Source: Methylocaldum szegediense (GTDB lineage: Bacteria; Pseudomonadota; Gammaproteobacteria; Methylococcales; Methylococcaceae). From it: a stretch of 64,000 bases of DNA. Positions 1 to 9,370 of the stretch are shown in pieces (within the stretch, counting starts at the first letter, position 1; the number at the start of each line of letters is the position of its first letter). The DNA lies in NCBI RefSeq assembly GCF_949769195.1, contig NZ_OX458333.1, positions 3,940,001 through 4,004,000 on the forward strand, in the 5' to 3' direction. The notes below the pieces were generated by a model, which was not told where the DNA came from, did not search any database, and saw nothing but the letters and a program-made list of their open reading frames with translations. Made by a program: the position numbers and the translations under genes.

Positions 1-669
1 AGTCCACGCCAGCGGAAGCCCGGTCAGTAGGAGAAGGACCACGGAACTTACGCCAAGCAGGGCGAAACGGGTGATGGCGACGGGCCAAAACGCTTTCGCT
101 TCAGGAGATTGCCGGCTCATGTACCAGAGCCATAAGAGTTGTGCGACGCCTCCGAACCACACGGCGGCCGCAAATTGGTGCAGCACGGTTAGAATCATGA
201 GCGGCTCCCGGTTCTCGAAGCGGCCCACGCCGTGTACCAGCCAGGCGCCGGCAATCACCAAGGGAACGATCAAAATTGCAGTGAGGTTCCAGGAAGACGC
301 CTTGTCCGGTGTCTGTTGCAGTTGCCTGGCGACAAAAATCAGACCCAAGGAGAGCAGGAAGCGTATCAGTCCAGCCTGGAACTGAACGGTGCCGATGTAA
401 GCGTCGACCGGGAATTCGCCCAGAACCGATGCCAGTATCACCGCCTTGATGACCAGTTTGAGCCCTTGGGTGATGGCAAGCGCAATAGCGCCGGCGCGCA
501 GCAAGGTGACGGCTCGTCGGACCATGGATTCATGGGCGGCGAAACCGGGAGACCACACCCGCAGAATGAAGGCACTCCAGAGTAGACTTCCCACGACCAA
601 CGCGTAGCTGATCAGAATCAGTCCACCGAGAAAATCGTCGATAAAGTTGGCCAAACCTTGCATGTACAT
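1..669 (-). CDS. copD: CopD family copper-resistance membrane protein (partial)
   Basis: The reading frame is open from an ATG at 669 down to the window edge, so the C-terminus is missing (about 223 residues seen). It begins MYMQGLANFIDDFLGG and contains several hydrophobic membrane spans and the segment LHQFAAAVWFGGVAQLL, which is typical of the CopD/YcnJ copper-resistance domain. CopD proteins sit in the inner membrane and are thought to take periplasmic copper from CopC into the cell. The start lies 5 bases after the copC stop, so the two are almost certainly co-translated. An alternative ATG is at 663. Copper import fits a methanotroph, whose particulate methane monooxygenase needs copper, but that link is inferred. 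Confidence 0.85.
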   Translation of the reverse strand, partial: MYMQGLANFIDDFLGGLILISYALVVGSLLWSAFILRVWSPGFAAHESMVRRAVTLLRAGAIALAITQGLKLVIKAVILASVLGEFPVDAYIGTVQFQAGLIRFLLSLGLIFVARQLQQTPDKASSWNLTAILIVPLVIAGAWLVHGVGRFENREPLMILTVLHQFAAAVWFGGVAQLLWLWYMSRQSPEAKAFWPVAITRFALLGVSSVVLLLLTGLPLAWT

Positions 670-674
670 AGGGA

Positions 675-1064
675 TCACCGCGGCTCGGAAACGTGGAAAC
701 GAATGACGTTCTCGGTAAAGTGTCCGTCCGCTGCGAACACCTTGTATTTCAAGGCGTACTCCCCTGGATCGAGAGCGGGTACTTTAATGTGGACCTCGCC
801 CGGCTTCTTGCCTTTCGCTATCTCGACCGGATGGTAGATATCGCCCTTGGTGACTAGAAAAACCCGTGACAAGGGCAATTCCACGTTGGAATTGAAAAAG
901 AGCACGACGGTCGTAGCGTGATTCGGCCGGATCGGATTTTTCGTCAGGGAGGACTCGGTGACGACGGCGTGCGCCGAAAGCCGTTCGCCGTAAGCCAGAA
1001 GCATGCAGACGGAAAACAGCAAAGCGACGAATTTCGTTCTGCGGGATACGATGGGGTGGTGCAT
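675..1064 (-). CDS. copC: CopC-domain periplasmic copper-binding protein
   Basis: A 129-residue protein with an N-terminal signal peptide (FVALLFSVCMLLAYG) ending near SAHA, so the mature protein starts with the conserved HA of CopC proteins. The CopC beta-sandwich follows, with the signatures LFFNSNVEL and YALKYKVFAADGHFTENVIRF; the His in ADGH is a usual copper ligand. It binds copper in the periplasm and works with the CopD protein encoded 5 bases downstream. It lies only 27 bases after hpnO on the same strand, so it may be transcribed with the hopanoid genes. Confidence 0.88.
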   Translation of the reverse strand: MHHPIVSRRTKFVALLFSVCMLLAYGERLSAHAVVTESSLTKNPIRPNHATTVVLFFNSNVELPLSRVFLVTKGDIYHPVEIAKGKKPGEVHIKVPALDPGEYALKYKVFAADGHFTENVIRFHVSEPR

Positions 1065-1091
1065 GATGCGTACCGGTTGTGGAAGTGGAAA

Positions 1092-2480
1092 TTAGCCCGC
1101 CTTGGATTTCAGCGCATGGCTGGTCAAGTTCTTTCCGAGGTCCCAGATGGCTCCCGGAACCTTGTGGCAGTCGGCAATGACTTCGTCGAGAGCGGCGAGT
1201 ATCCACTGCGTGTCCTTTTCAGTGATGACCAGCGGCGGAAGAAACTTCACCACGTTCATGCCGTGCCCAGCAACTTGGCTCAGGATGCGGTGGTTCTTGA
1301 ACAGCGGAATCGTGATCATCTGGCTGAACAGTCCTTTATTGGCGGTTTCCAGGAGGTTCCATGCGGCCTTCAGGGAGAAACTCTTGGGCGAGCCGAATTC
1401 GAGAGCGATCATCAAGCCCTTGCCGCGAGCTTCCTGGAACAACTCGTATTTGTCGACCAGCTTCTGCATCCCAGTCAGAAGTTCTTCTCCATGGCGGGCG
1501 GCTTTCTCGACCAGCTTTTCGTCTTCGATGACCTTGAGCGTGGCTAGACCAGCCGCCATCGCCATATTGTTCTTGGAGAACGTCGAGCCGTGTACCACGG
1601 CACGGTCCATGCGGTTGAAGACGGCGTCCATGATGGTTTTGGTCATCGCTACTGCACCGACCGGGACGAACCCTCCGGACAAAGCCTTGGCCGTCAAAAT
1701 CATGTCGGGTTTTACGCCCCAGTGTTCGATCGCCCAGAACTTGCCGGTACGGCCGAGGCCGGTCTGAATTTCGTCGGCGACGAACAATGTTCCGTATTTG
1801 GCGCACAAGCGAGCCGCTTCCGGCAGGTAATCGTCGCTCGGCAGGTTGACGCCCTTCCCCTGAATCGGTTCGACGATGAACGCCGCGACATCCTTGTTGC
1901 GCAAGGCTTTGTCCAAAGCCTCGATGTCATTGAACGGGACGGCGATGCATTCCGGCAGCAAAGGACCGAATCCTTCGCGGAAAATCTTTTCGCCGTTCAG
2001 CGACAAAGCGCCCATAGTCAGGCCGTGGAAACCATGTTCACAGTAGACGATCTTTTCGCGCTTGGTGGTATAGCGGCTGAATTTGATCGCCGCTTCAACG
2101 GCTTCGGCGCCCGAGTTGCAAAAGAACATCTTGCTGAGATTGTCAGGGCAGCGTTTCAGCATTTGTTCCGCGAGGAGACCGCTCAGCACGGAAACGTCCA
2201 TCTGCACCATGTCAGGCAGTTCGCTTTGGAGCACGTCCTGCAGGGCTTGAATGACAGTGGGATGGTTGCGGCCTAGGGCGAAGACGCCGAAGCCACTCAG
2301 GAGATCCAGATATTCGTTGTTTTGGTCGTCATAAAGGTACGGACCTCTGGCTTTTGTGTAGATGCGATCATAGCCGATGGCCTTGAGCACCCGCACCATT
2401 TGGGTATTCAGGTAATTCTCGTGCAGTTCGAAGTTTTTGCCGCGATAGGTGGCCAGCAAATCCGCTATGTAGGTGGACAT
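1092..2480 (-). CDS. hpnO: Hopanoid aminotransferase HpnO
   Basis: A class-III PLP-dependent aminotransferase of 462 residues. It carries the cofactor motifs VADEIQTGLGRTGKF and the Schiff-base lysine in LTAKALSGGF. In hopanoid loci this family (HpnO) converts a ribosyl-derived hopane to aminobacteriohopanetriol-type lipids, the amino-hopanoids abundant in methanotrophs. I chose the ATG at 2480 (MSTYIADLLATYRGKNF) because GAGG lies just upstream and family members begin this way. A TTG at 2534 that overlaps the hpnN stop as TTGA would add 18 residues. It is the last hopanoid gene of the minus-strand run shc-hpnG-hpnN-hpnO. The generic alternative is an ornithine/acetylornithine aminotransferase, but the context argues against it. 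Confidence 0.85.
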   Translation of the reverse strand: MSTYIADLLATYRGKNFELHENYLNTQMVRVLKAIGYDRIYTKARGPYLYDDQNNEYLDLLSGFGVFALGRNHPTVIQALQDVLQSELPDMVQMDVSVLSGLLAEQMLKRCPDNLSKMFFCNSGAEAVEAAIKFSRYTTKREKIVYCEHGFHGLTMGALSLNGEKIFREGFGPLLPECIAVPFNDIEALDKALRNKDVAAFIVEPIQGKGVNLPSDDYLPEAARLCAKYGTLFVADEIQTGLGRTGKFWAIEHWGVKPDMILTAKALSGGFVPVGAVAMTKTIMDAVFNRMDRAVVHGSTFSKNNMAMAAGLATLKVIEDEKLVEKAARHGEELLTGMQKLVDKYELFQEARGKGLMIALEFGSPKSFSLKAAWNLLETANKGLFSQMITIPLFKNHRILSQVAGHGMNVVKFLPPLVITEKDTQWILAALDEVIADCHKVPGAIWDLGKNLTSHALKSKAG

Positions 2481-2530
2481 CAAAACCTCGGGAAGCTTGG
2501 GGTTGACAAGACGCTCGAATTTTACACGGA

Positions 2531-5158
2531 TCAACGCCGGTGGGAGACCCTCAGCGTACTGAAGGCGGGTAGCACGACCATAGCGCAGATCAGGGTGAGC
2601 AGAAGGCCGATCGTGAGGATCATTCCCATGCTGGCGGTGCCTTGATGAGTGGTGAAGGCCAAGGAGGCAAAGCTGAATACCGTGGTCAGCGAGCCGTAGA
2701 AGATACCCTGAGCCTCGCTGGTACTAAGCAGGTTTTCGTCGTCCGAGCGCAAATAGTGTAGACGATGCGCCATGTGTATGCCGTTGTCGACGCCGAGGCC
2801 GAACAGCAAGGGTAGGGCGATGATGTTGGCGAAATTGAACGAAATGTCGAGCAGCACCGTCGAAGCGGCGGTAAACAAGGACGCCAGAAGCAATGGCAAC
2901 AAGACCAGCAGCGTGTCCTTCAGATTTCTCAAGATCACCAGCAATAATACGGTAGTGGCGACGAAAGCGATTCCGAACGCTTGTTGAAACGCTTTGATCG
3001 CCTCGTTCATGGATTCGAGATAAGCGACGGGCACGTCAGTGACGTTCTTGTCGACTTTCTGTGCCTCAAGAATGAACTCGCGCAGATTCTCAAGATCATT
3101 CAAATCCTTTTTCGGGAAAATTTGCAAACGGTACAGTCCATCGGCGCTGACCCAGCGGTTTTTCAAATCCTGGGGCAGAGTTTCCATGGCAATCGGATGC
3201 GCCTGAAGGCTGTCGCGAAGATTGGCGATGGTGGTCGGGAGCGGACCTAGGATGCTGTCCTGGAGTCGGGCGAGTATCGCTTGCCGCGTGCTTTCGTCCA
3301 CGCTTTCGAGACGGACGCGCAGCCGCTTCAGGGCTTCGTCCAAGGCTTTGATCACACCGTTCTCACCTGCTGCAGCACGGACTTGCAATACCTGATAAAA
3401 ATTCTCGATGACTTGGGGATCGACGTTCTCTCGTGTGGGAGGGGGGAAGCTGTCGAGTTGAGGTCCCATGATGAGCGCCAAGTCACTGATAACGGCAAGC
3501 TTCTCGTCCTGGTTTTCAGGAATGAAGTCGAAAACACTGACGACCTTGTCGACGGTGGGCAAGGCCTCGAACGCGGCTTTCTTAGCTCTGACCTCGGCTT
3601 CGCTCTGCGCCAGGGATGCTAGCGTCATGGGAGAGGTGTCTTCGAATTGCAGGAGGTACTTGAAAGTCTTGACCGACTCTGTATTGGGGTCGCGCAGATT
3701 GATCGGGTTGAAGTCTACGGTGATGTCACAGAGTAGGCCGACAGAGATCAGTCCGAGAACGACAGTTACCGTGCGGATCGGGCGTGCATAGCGAAGCGGC
3801 CAGTTTGATGACAGGAAGGAAGTTCCCTTCTTTTCTTTGCCTCGGCGTGCCGGCTTCAGGGGCATAATCTTCAGCAGCGCCGGCAGTATGGTGAAGGTCG
3901 TCGCCAGCGCGATGAACATGCTGGTGCCGGCGATGATGCCGAGTTCCGCGACACCGGAGTAATTGGTGGGGATGAAGGCATAGAGACCGGTCGCCGCGGT
4001 GATAGCGCACAAAACGAGCGAAGATCCGGTGGACGTCAAGGTTTCCCGCAAGGCTTGGCGCTGCGAAACCCCGCGCAGTATCAATTCACGGTAGCGAAGA
4101 CAGAAATGCGAGGAATACGCATCACCCATACCAATGAATAGAACGGCGAAGCCGATGGAGATCAGATTAAGCTGGCCGATGGCGACAGTTGCAAAGCCCA
4201 GCGAGAAAATCAGCCCCACGGTCAGCGCGACAAAAGTCGCGAACATGAGCTTGAAGGATCGGTAAGCGACCCATAGCGTCGCCGAAACGAGAATCATGGA
4301 CGCGACGCTGGCGAGCGAAACGCCGGTGCCGACCGTCAACATTTCTTCGTGTTCCAGCACGACTTCGCCGGTTTTGCGGACACTGACGTTGGCGAGGTCG
4401 CCTTGTAGTACTTCTGCCAAGACCTTGTCGATGGCAGCGATCGATTTTTCGGCGGGCAGTAATTCCTCGAAATTGAGGACCGGTGTGATGTTAATAAACC
4501 GTTTGGTGACCCCCAGACCCTCGTCTCGGGTGAGCATCAACTGCTGCCACGACAGCCGGTAGGGTTTGTCTTCGGTGGCTGCAACGACCGCCTCGCGAAT
4601 TTTTTCTAGCAAAGGATTCAGTTCGATCTCGAAGCCTTCGTCCGACGCTTTCAGCGCTTCGCCCAGAATATCGAGGAGACCGCCGAGACTGTTGTTTTCT
4701 GAGATGCGACCGATAAACGGCTGGGCATTGGCGAGCTGGGCGGACAAATCTTCCAACTCTTCCAAATCCAGATAGAGCAATCCGTTTCGGGCAAAAAATT
4801 CCCCTTCGTCCGGGATGTGGACTGCCTTGATGTCGGTCGTATTCTGCCTGAGCTTCTCACCGATCAGTTTGACCGCGTCTGCGGTCTCCTCAGGTGTCTT
4901 GCCTTCGACCAGGAGAATGATGGTGCTGACGTCCTGAGGAAAGGCTTTTTCCAGCCTGATGCGGTTCTGCTGGAACGGCAGCTCCGTGGAAATCATATCC
5001 GCCGTATTCGTGTCGAATTGCAGGTTGTTCTTCGTGTACTGGAGCGTGAACCCGGCGGCGATCAAGAACAGCACGACGACCAGCCATGGCCGGCTGAGGA
5101 AGTTTTCGTCCCACCAGTTGACTATGCGGATGAAAAGGTTCTCGGCGGTTTTGCTCAT
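2531..5158 (-). CDS. hpnN: Hopanoid-associated RND transporter HpnN
   Basis: An 875-residue RND/MMPL-type membrane protein. A first membrane span lies near residues 20-37 and a large periplasmic loop follows. Then comes a block of five or six spans (from about residue 280), a second periplasmic loop with helical repeats, and a final block of spans ending in the LTLICAMVVLPAF segment. The FIGMGDAYSSHF and LLFGLGVDNGIHMAHR segments are the twin RND motifs carrying charged residues in the membrane. HpnN moves hopanoids from the inner to the outer membrane. It starts 20 bases after hpnG and precedes hpnO, all on the same strand. Confidence 0.9.
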   Translation of the reverse strand: MSKTAENLFIRIVNWWDENFLSRPWLVVVLFLIAAGFTLQYTKNNLQFDTNTADMISTELPFQQNRIRLEKAFPQDVSTIILLVEGKTPEETADAVKLIGEKLRQNTTDIKAVHIPDEGEFFARNGLLYLDLEELEDLSAQLANAQPFIGRISENNSLGGLLDILGEALKASDEGFEIELNPLLEKIREAVVAATEDKPYRLSWQQLMLTRDEGLGVTKRFINITPVLNFEELLPAEKSIAAIDKVLAEVLQGDLANVSVRKTGEVVLEHEEMLTVGTGVSLASVASMILVSATLWVAYRSFKLMFATFVALTVGLIFSLGFATVAIGQLNLISIGFAVLFIGMGDAYSSHFCLRYRELILRGVSQRQALRETLTSTGSSLVLCAITAATGLYAFIPTNYSGVAELGIIAGTSMFIALATTFTILPALLKIMPLKPARRGKEKKGTSFLSSNWPLRYARPIRTVTVVLGLISVGLLCDITVDFNPINLRDPNTESVKTFKYLLQFEDTSPMTLASLAQSEAEVRAKKAAFEALPTVDKVVSVFDFIPENQDEKLAVISDLALIMGPQLDSFPPPTRENVDPQVIENFYQVLQVRAAAGENGVIKALDEALKRLRVRLESVDESTRQAILARLQDSILGPLPTTIANLRDSLQAHPIAMETLPQDLKNRWVSADGLYRLQIFPKKDLNDLENLREFILEAQKVDKNVTDVPVAYLESMNEAIKAFQQAFGIAFVATTVLLLVILRNLKDTLLVLLPLLLASLFTAASTVLLDISFNFANIIALPLLFGLGVDNGIHMAHRLHYLRSDDENLLSTSEAQGIFYGSLTTVFSFASLAFTTHQGTASMGMILTIGLLLTLICAMVVLPAFSTLRVSHRR

Positions 5159-5178
5159 GAGCGTTTGGCTTGTGAGAA

Positions 5179-5904
5179 TTAACCGTCGGCGGACGGCATA
5201 AAAGAAAACTCCGGTCCCAAGCGATGCGCGACTCGCCGCAACGTGTTTGCCGCAGCATAGAAGGACTTGCCGAGCCGAGCCAAGGCAATGAACTCGGCAG
5301 GACGAGCCAAGGCATGACCTAGGAGCTTCGGTAGCTTGACATCGCCGCGGCTATCCACGGCGGCGATCACGGAGTTCGGGAGATTCATGCCGGCCGGATC
5401 GGCTATAGCCCGAATCGCTAGAAAAGGCAGACCTTGGGCTGTTGCAAGCGAAGCCACGGCAGCGCTTTCCATGTCGACGGCAACCGCGCCTTTGGTCACA
5501 TGAAGTAGCTGTTTTTCAGCCGCGTTCGCGACAATTTCGGGGCTTCCCAACAAGAGGCCAGTCGAGATCCGCAACGCCGGTGCCAAAGTTTTTCGAACCC
5601 GTTCGTGCCATTCCGGGCAGACCGCATGTCGGTTGCCGTCAGGCGCTAGGATGTGATCGGGTAGTATCAGATCGCCAGCATTCAAGGAGGGGGCTAGTGC
5701 CGCGGCACAGCCCCAACTGATCAGAGCATCGACTTTGTGCTCAAGTAACCGTGCCGCAGCGTTTTCTGCATGAGTTGGTCCGGCTCCGGAGACGATCAGG
5801 CGATGGCCGCCCGGCAGTTCGACCAGTTCGTCGAAACGAACGCGCTGCCGGACCAGCGTGCGTGCTTCGGCCGGCAGCGCGGTGACAAACCCGACGACGT
5901 TCAC
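5179..5904 (-). CDS. hpnG: Hopanoid nucleosidase/phosphorylase HpnG
   Basis: A 241-residue member of the nucleoside phosphorylase (PNP/UDP) family with the motifs ISWGCAAAL and VAVDMESAAVASLA, which hold the base and ribose contacts. HpnG removes adenine from adenosylhopane, made by HpnH, and so leads to ribosylhopane. It starts with GTG, and the GTGA overlaps the shc stop by 4 bases, indicating translational coupling. The next gene, hpnN, follows 20 bases later. Confidence 0.88.
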   Translation of the reverse strand: MNVVGFVTALPAEARTLVRQRVRFDELVELPGGHRLIVSGAGPTHAENAAARLLEHKVDALISWGCAAALAPSLNAGDLILPDHILAPDGNRHAVCPEWHERVRKTLAPALRISTGLLLGSPEIVANAAEKQLLHVTKGAVAVDMESAAVASLATAQGLPFLAIRAIADPAGMNLPNSVIAAVDSRGDVKLPKLLGHALARPAEFIALARLGKSFYAAANTLRRVAHRLGPEFSFMPSADG

Positions 5905-7868
5905 GCCTTGCCGTAGCGCTCGTTACGATAGCGAGCCAGCGCCCAGAGCGGGAAGAATTTATCGTAGCCGTGGTATTTCAGATAAAAGACTCGCGGGAAG
6001 CCGGGGGCCGTGAAACACTCATCCTTCCAGAAACCATCGGCTTTTTGAGTTCGGATGAGATAGTCGACGCCGGCCTCGACCTCGGGCGAATCGGCTTCGC
6101 CGGCTGCCATCAGTGCAAGCAGTGCGAGACCGGTCTGGAACGCCGTGCTGGTGTGGAACCGCCCCCGCTTCTCGGGGCTGGCGTCGTGATAGGTGAAGTT
6201 GTCTTCGCCCCAGCCGCCGTCAGGGCGTTGTACGCTTTTCAGCCAGGCAACGGCTCTCTGTATACTGGGATCGGTCTTGGGAATGCCCGCGGCCTCGAAG
6301 CCCAAGAGTACCGACCAGGTGCCGTAAATGTAATTGGTTCCCCAGCGTCCGAACCAGGAGCCGTCGGGTTCCTGCTCCTTACGCAGATATTCGATCGCAC
6401 GATCCAGTACCGGTTTCAGATCCGGACGCCGTTTCAGCATTCCGGCCAGAAACATCACACAGCGCCCGCTGACATCGGCGGTAGGAGGATCGAGCAGAGC
6501 GCCGTGATCCGCGAACGGAATGTGATTCAGGTAGTAATGCGTGTTGTTGACATCGAACGCGCCATATCCGCCGTTGTCCGATTGCATGCCGGCGATCCAG
6601 TTGGTGGCACGGCGAAGGTTCTCGTCGAATTCGGGGGTTTCCGCTTGAGCCAGGGCTTGAGCCACCACGGCGCTGTCGTCAACGTCAGGGTAATACGTGT
6701 TTGCGAACTGGAAAGCCCAGCCGCCGCCTTCCAGATTCGGTCGATTCACGCGCCAATCGCCGGGTTCATCGGTGAGCTGCTTGCTCGCCAGCCAGCGGAG
6801 CCCCTTCATCAACGCATCCGCGAGCTGCGGGTCTTTTTCGAATTTGTTGACTTCCTGCAACGCGAGGCTGGAGAGCCCAGTGTCCCAGATCGGCGAGACG
6901 CAAGGTTGGCAATAGGCGCTGTCTTCCCCGATAACCAATAGACGGTCGATCGCTTCTTTTGCGATGCGGCGGTTCTCGTCTTCCGGCGGGAAACCGAGAC
7001 AGTCCATGGCTTCGTAAGCGTTGACCATGGCAGGGAAGATGGCACCCAGACCGTCTACTCCATTTAAGCGCGCCATGAACCAATCGCGCGCCTTTTCGGT
7101 TGCCTTCCGGCGTACGGCCTTCGGAATCAGCGGTTCCATAAGCCGGCCGATGCGTTCCAGCGCCAGAATGCACTTCCCGAGCGGCGTCTTGACATGGCTG
7201 AAATAATTTCGCTCCTTCTCTGGCGGGACGGTGAAGAGTTCGCGAATGCCGATCTTGCTCGGGTTACGCGCCTTCACTTTGTTGCTGCAAAGAATGAACA
7301 AAGGCACCATCACCGTGCGCGACCAGTAGGAGACCTTGTCCAGGTGAAACGGAAACCAACGCGGCAGCAGCATGATTTCCACCGGGATGAACGGCACGGC
7401 GCGCCATGGAACCTGTTCGAACATGGCCATCATGATGCGGGTGAAGACGTTAGCGCGAGCTGCACCGCCCTGAGCTAGAATCCATTCCCTGGCTTTTTTC
7501 ATGTGCGGGGCATCGATGTCGTCACCGGCCAGTTTCAACGCATAATAGGCTTTTACGGTACAGCTGATATCGCCGGGACCGCCGAAGAATAGCGGATAAC
7601 TACCGTCTTCCTGTTGATGCGCACGGAGATAATTGGCGATTTTGGACTGCAACCTGGTGTCGATTTCGTCCATGTAATGCATCATCAGGATGTACTCAGC
7701 CGGGATAGTGCAGTCGGCCTCGAGCTCGAACACCCAATAGCCCGATGGATGTTGCAATCGCAGCAGTTCCTGTTTGGCGCGGCGGATGGCGTTGTCCAAG
7801 GGCGATTCGTTATAAGGCTGATGGAAAGCCGTATCGAGCGCGGAAAATGCAGTCGCTTCTTTCAACAT
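5901..7868 (-). CDS. shc: Squalene-hopene cyclase
   Basis: A 655-residue squalene-hopene cyclase, close to the usual length for this family. The protonating acid motif is DVDDSAV near residue 395 (consensus DXDDTA, here Ser for Thr). Several QW-type repeats are visible, for example QRPDGGWGED, QEPDGSWFGRWG and QSDNGGYGAFD. It cyclises squalene to hopene at the inner membrane. The frame is open another 90 codons upstream, but homologous sequence begins at MLKEATAF, so I place the start at the ATG at 7868. The stop overlaps the GTG of hpnG, and the squalene synthase gene lies 32 bases upstream on the same strand. Confidence 0.93.
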   Translation of the reverse strand: MLKEATAFSALDTAFHQPYNESPLDNAIRRAKQELLRLQHPSGYWVFELEADCTIPAEYILMMHYMDEIDTRLQSKIANYLRAHQQEDGSYPLFFGGPGDISCTVKAYYALKLAGDDIDAPHMKKAREWILAQGGAARANVFTRIMMAMFEQVPWRAVPFIPVEIMLLPRWFPFHLDKVSYWSRTVMVPLFILCSNKVKARNPSKIGIRELFTVPPEKERNYFSHVKTPLGKCILALERIGRLMEPLIPKAVRRKATEKARDWFMARLNGVDGLGAIFPAMVNAYEAMDCLGFPPEDENRRIAKEAIDRLLVIGEDSAYCQPCVSPIWDTGLSSLALQEVNKFEKDPQLADALMKGLRWLASKQLTDEPGDWRVNRPNLEGGGWAFQFANTYYPDVDDSAVVAQALAQAETPEFDENLRRATNWIAGMQSDNGGYGAFDVNNTHYYLNHIPFADHGALLDPPTADVSGRCVMFLAGMLKRRPDLKPVLDRAIEYLRKEQEPDGSWFGRWGTNYIYGTWSVLLGFEAAGIPKTDPSIQRAVAWLKSVQRPDGGWGEDNFTYHDASPEKRGRFHTSTAFQTGLALLALMAAGEADSPEVEAGVDYLIRTQKADGFWKDECFTAPGFPRVFYLKYHGYDKFFPLWALARYRNERYGKA

Positions 7869-7900
7869 GAGTAAAGAATCCCCTGTTTTAAGTTGGCTTC

Positions 7901-8950
7901 TCACGTGTCGGCACGATGGCCGAACACCGGGAGCTGACCGTTGTGGCGCGGCAAGCCGGAGCCCGCGATGGAAAAGGCGGCGTTGAGTAAGAAGTCGCTT
8001 GTACGTAGCAGGCGGCTCGTGAGAACGGTCGCTTTCACTGCCCGGCGTGTAATCTTGACCTGAGACGAATCGCTGAAATAAAGATTCTTGTTGATTTTGC
8101 GCAGGGTTAGCACAGCCATCCCGAGCGCCCACAGACAAAACTCGCGTAGTCCCCTCTCGTACGAGGGAATATACAAGGTGTAGGTGAGTGCATTTTTTAA
8201 ATGTCCATGAGCAATCCCGATTAATTGTCTAAATCCCTCGCAAAATGCGGGGTCGTTATGATTCGGTTTGAGTTTGCGCAAATCAAATCCGTGCTGAGCA
8301 AATAGATCGCGCGGTAGCCAGCAGACGCCCCGGGCGTGATCGTCCCAAAGATCCTTCAGAATATTCGTCATCTGCAGGCCCTGTCCAAATGAGACGGCCA
8401 GCGTCATCATCTCGTCGCGATGGGCTCCGATCGCCGGCGAGTAATGACAGAACAGCCTGGTTAGCATTTCGCCCACTACGCCGGCTACGTAATAACAGTA
8501 GTCATTCATTTCCTCCATGTTCGAGAGACCGTATCTCAGGTCTCGGTCCTGAAACTCGGCCATGCCTCTAGCCATGATCTCGACGCAGGTCGCGAGTGCT
8601 TCTTGCTGCGGCGGATCGAAGCTGTGCGTGATGGCGATGACCCTAGGAATCAAATGGATCAGCTCGTGTTCGGCCGGACTGGTGCTCGTTGAGAGGCGGG
8701 GGCCGAGCCCGTCCCTAAGTTGCTCGGCGCTTTCGCTGCCTTGGACTACGCGCGCAAACCGTTGACAGAACTTGCGCTTTTCCGCGGACGTGAGTGCGGT
8801 TTCGTCCTCGATGGTATCGACGATGCGGCACAGCAAATAGGCGTTCGAGACCGGTTTGGCCAAGACAGGCGGCAATTGTGGAATGGTGAGCGCAAACGTG
8901 CGGGAAACGCCTTCCAATAAGTGGGACTGCAAAGCGTCGTCGTCGCTCAT
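7901..8950 (-). CDS. sqs: Squalene synthase (single-enzyme type)
   Basis: About 349 residues of the isoprenoid synthase (squalene/phytoene synthase) fold. The two metal-binding acidic motifs are LCRIVDTIEDE and MTNILKDLWDD, and the family segment YCYYVAGVVGEMLTRLF lies between them. The sequence resembles the farnesyl-diphosphate farnesyltransferase type rather than the split HpnC/HpnD pair; no hpnC, hpnD or hpnE is present here. It supplies squalene to the cyclase encoded immediately downstream. Start choice: the ATG at 8950 (MSDDDALQSHLLEGVSRTF) matches where conservation begins; an upstream TTG at 9022 would add 24 residues. Neither start has a strong ribosome site. Confidence 0.85.
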   Translation of the reverse strand: MSDDDALQSHLLEGVSRTFALTIPQLPPVLAKPVSNAYLLCRIVDTIEDETALTSAEKRKFCQRFARVVQGSESAEQLRDGLGPRLSTSTSPAEHELIHLIPRVIAITHSFDPPQQEALATCVEIMARGMAEFQDRDLRYGLSNMEEMNDYCYYVAGVVGEMLTRLFCHYSPAIGAHRDEMMTLAVSFGQGLQMTNILKDLWDDHARGVCWLPRDLFAQHGFDLRKLKPNHNDPAFCEGFRQLIGIAHGHLKNALTYTLYIPSYERGLREFCLWALGMAVLTLRKINKNLYFSDSSQVKITRRAVKATVLTSRLLRTSDFLLNAAFSIAGSGLPRHNGQLPVFGHRADT

Positions 8951-9124
8951 CACGTCTGCGCCTGAGGGAAGGCTTCCGCTCGTACGGACGAGTGTTGCTC
9001 CGTTCAAGTTCAAAAATTCCAACCAGTTTTTTAGATGCGATGTTCCGGCCAGTTCGTCTTGAGATGAGGCAGCAACGGTTCGCTTGGAAAGCCGCCAATT
9101 CTAATGGTCTCGCCTCGATCGTCA

Positions 9125-9175
9125 AGCTATGTTGTATTTTAACGAAATTTAGTTGAGGAAAATACAACTACAAGC
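9125..9175. promoter_or_regulatory. Palindromic operator candidate between squalene synthase and hpnH
   Basis: The arm GTTGTATTTT (9131-9140) is repeated exactly inverted as AAAATACAAC (9159-9168), with an 18-base spacer. The outer flanks AGCT also pair with a small bulge (9125-9128 and 9172-9175). The site sits in the 420-base AT-rich gap between two divergent hopanoid transcription units. It would suit a dimeric regulator; which one is unknown. Confidence 0.5.
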
Positions 9176-9370
9176 TAGCATGTTGCGCTAGAATCGAATT
9201 AGACCAATCCGAGTGAACCGAATTTAACTCTAAGGCAGGCGGTTCGAAGAATTCCAAAGCGTGTTGGTCAGGAATTCAGTTATGGTTTATAGTCTGCGGC
9301 GTCTTTCTGACGTTACGGAACCGGAAATATGTTGAAAGTTAATCGAACTCGTCAGACCGGGGGAAGGTGA

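Noticed and set aside
7869-8138. N-terminal extension of squalene-hopene cyclase to 8138
   Set aside because: The extra 90 residues overlap the squalene synthase gene and have no family similarity.
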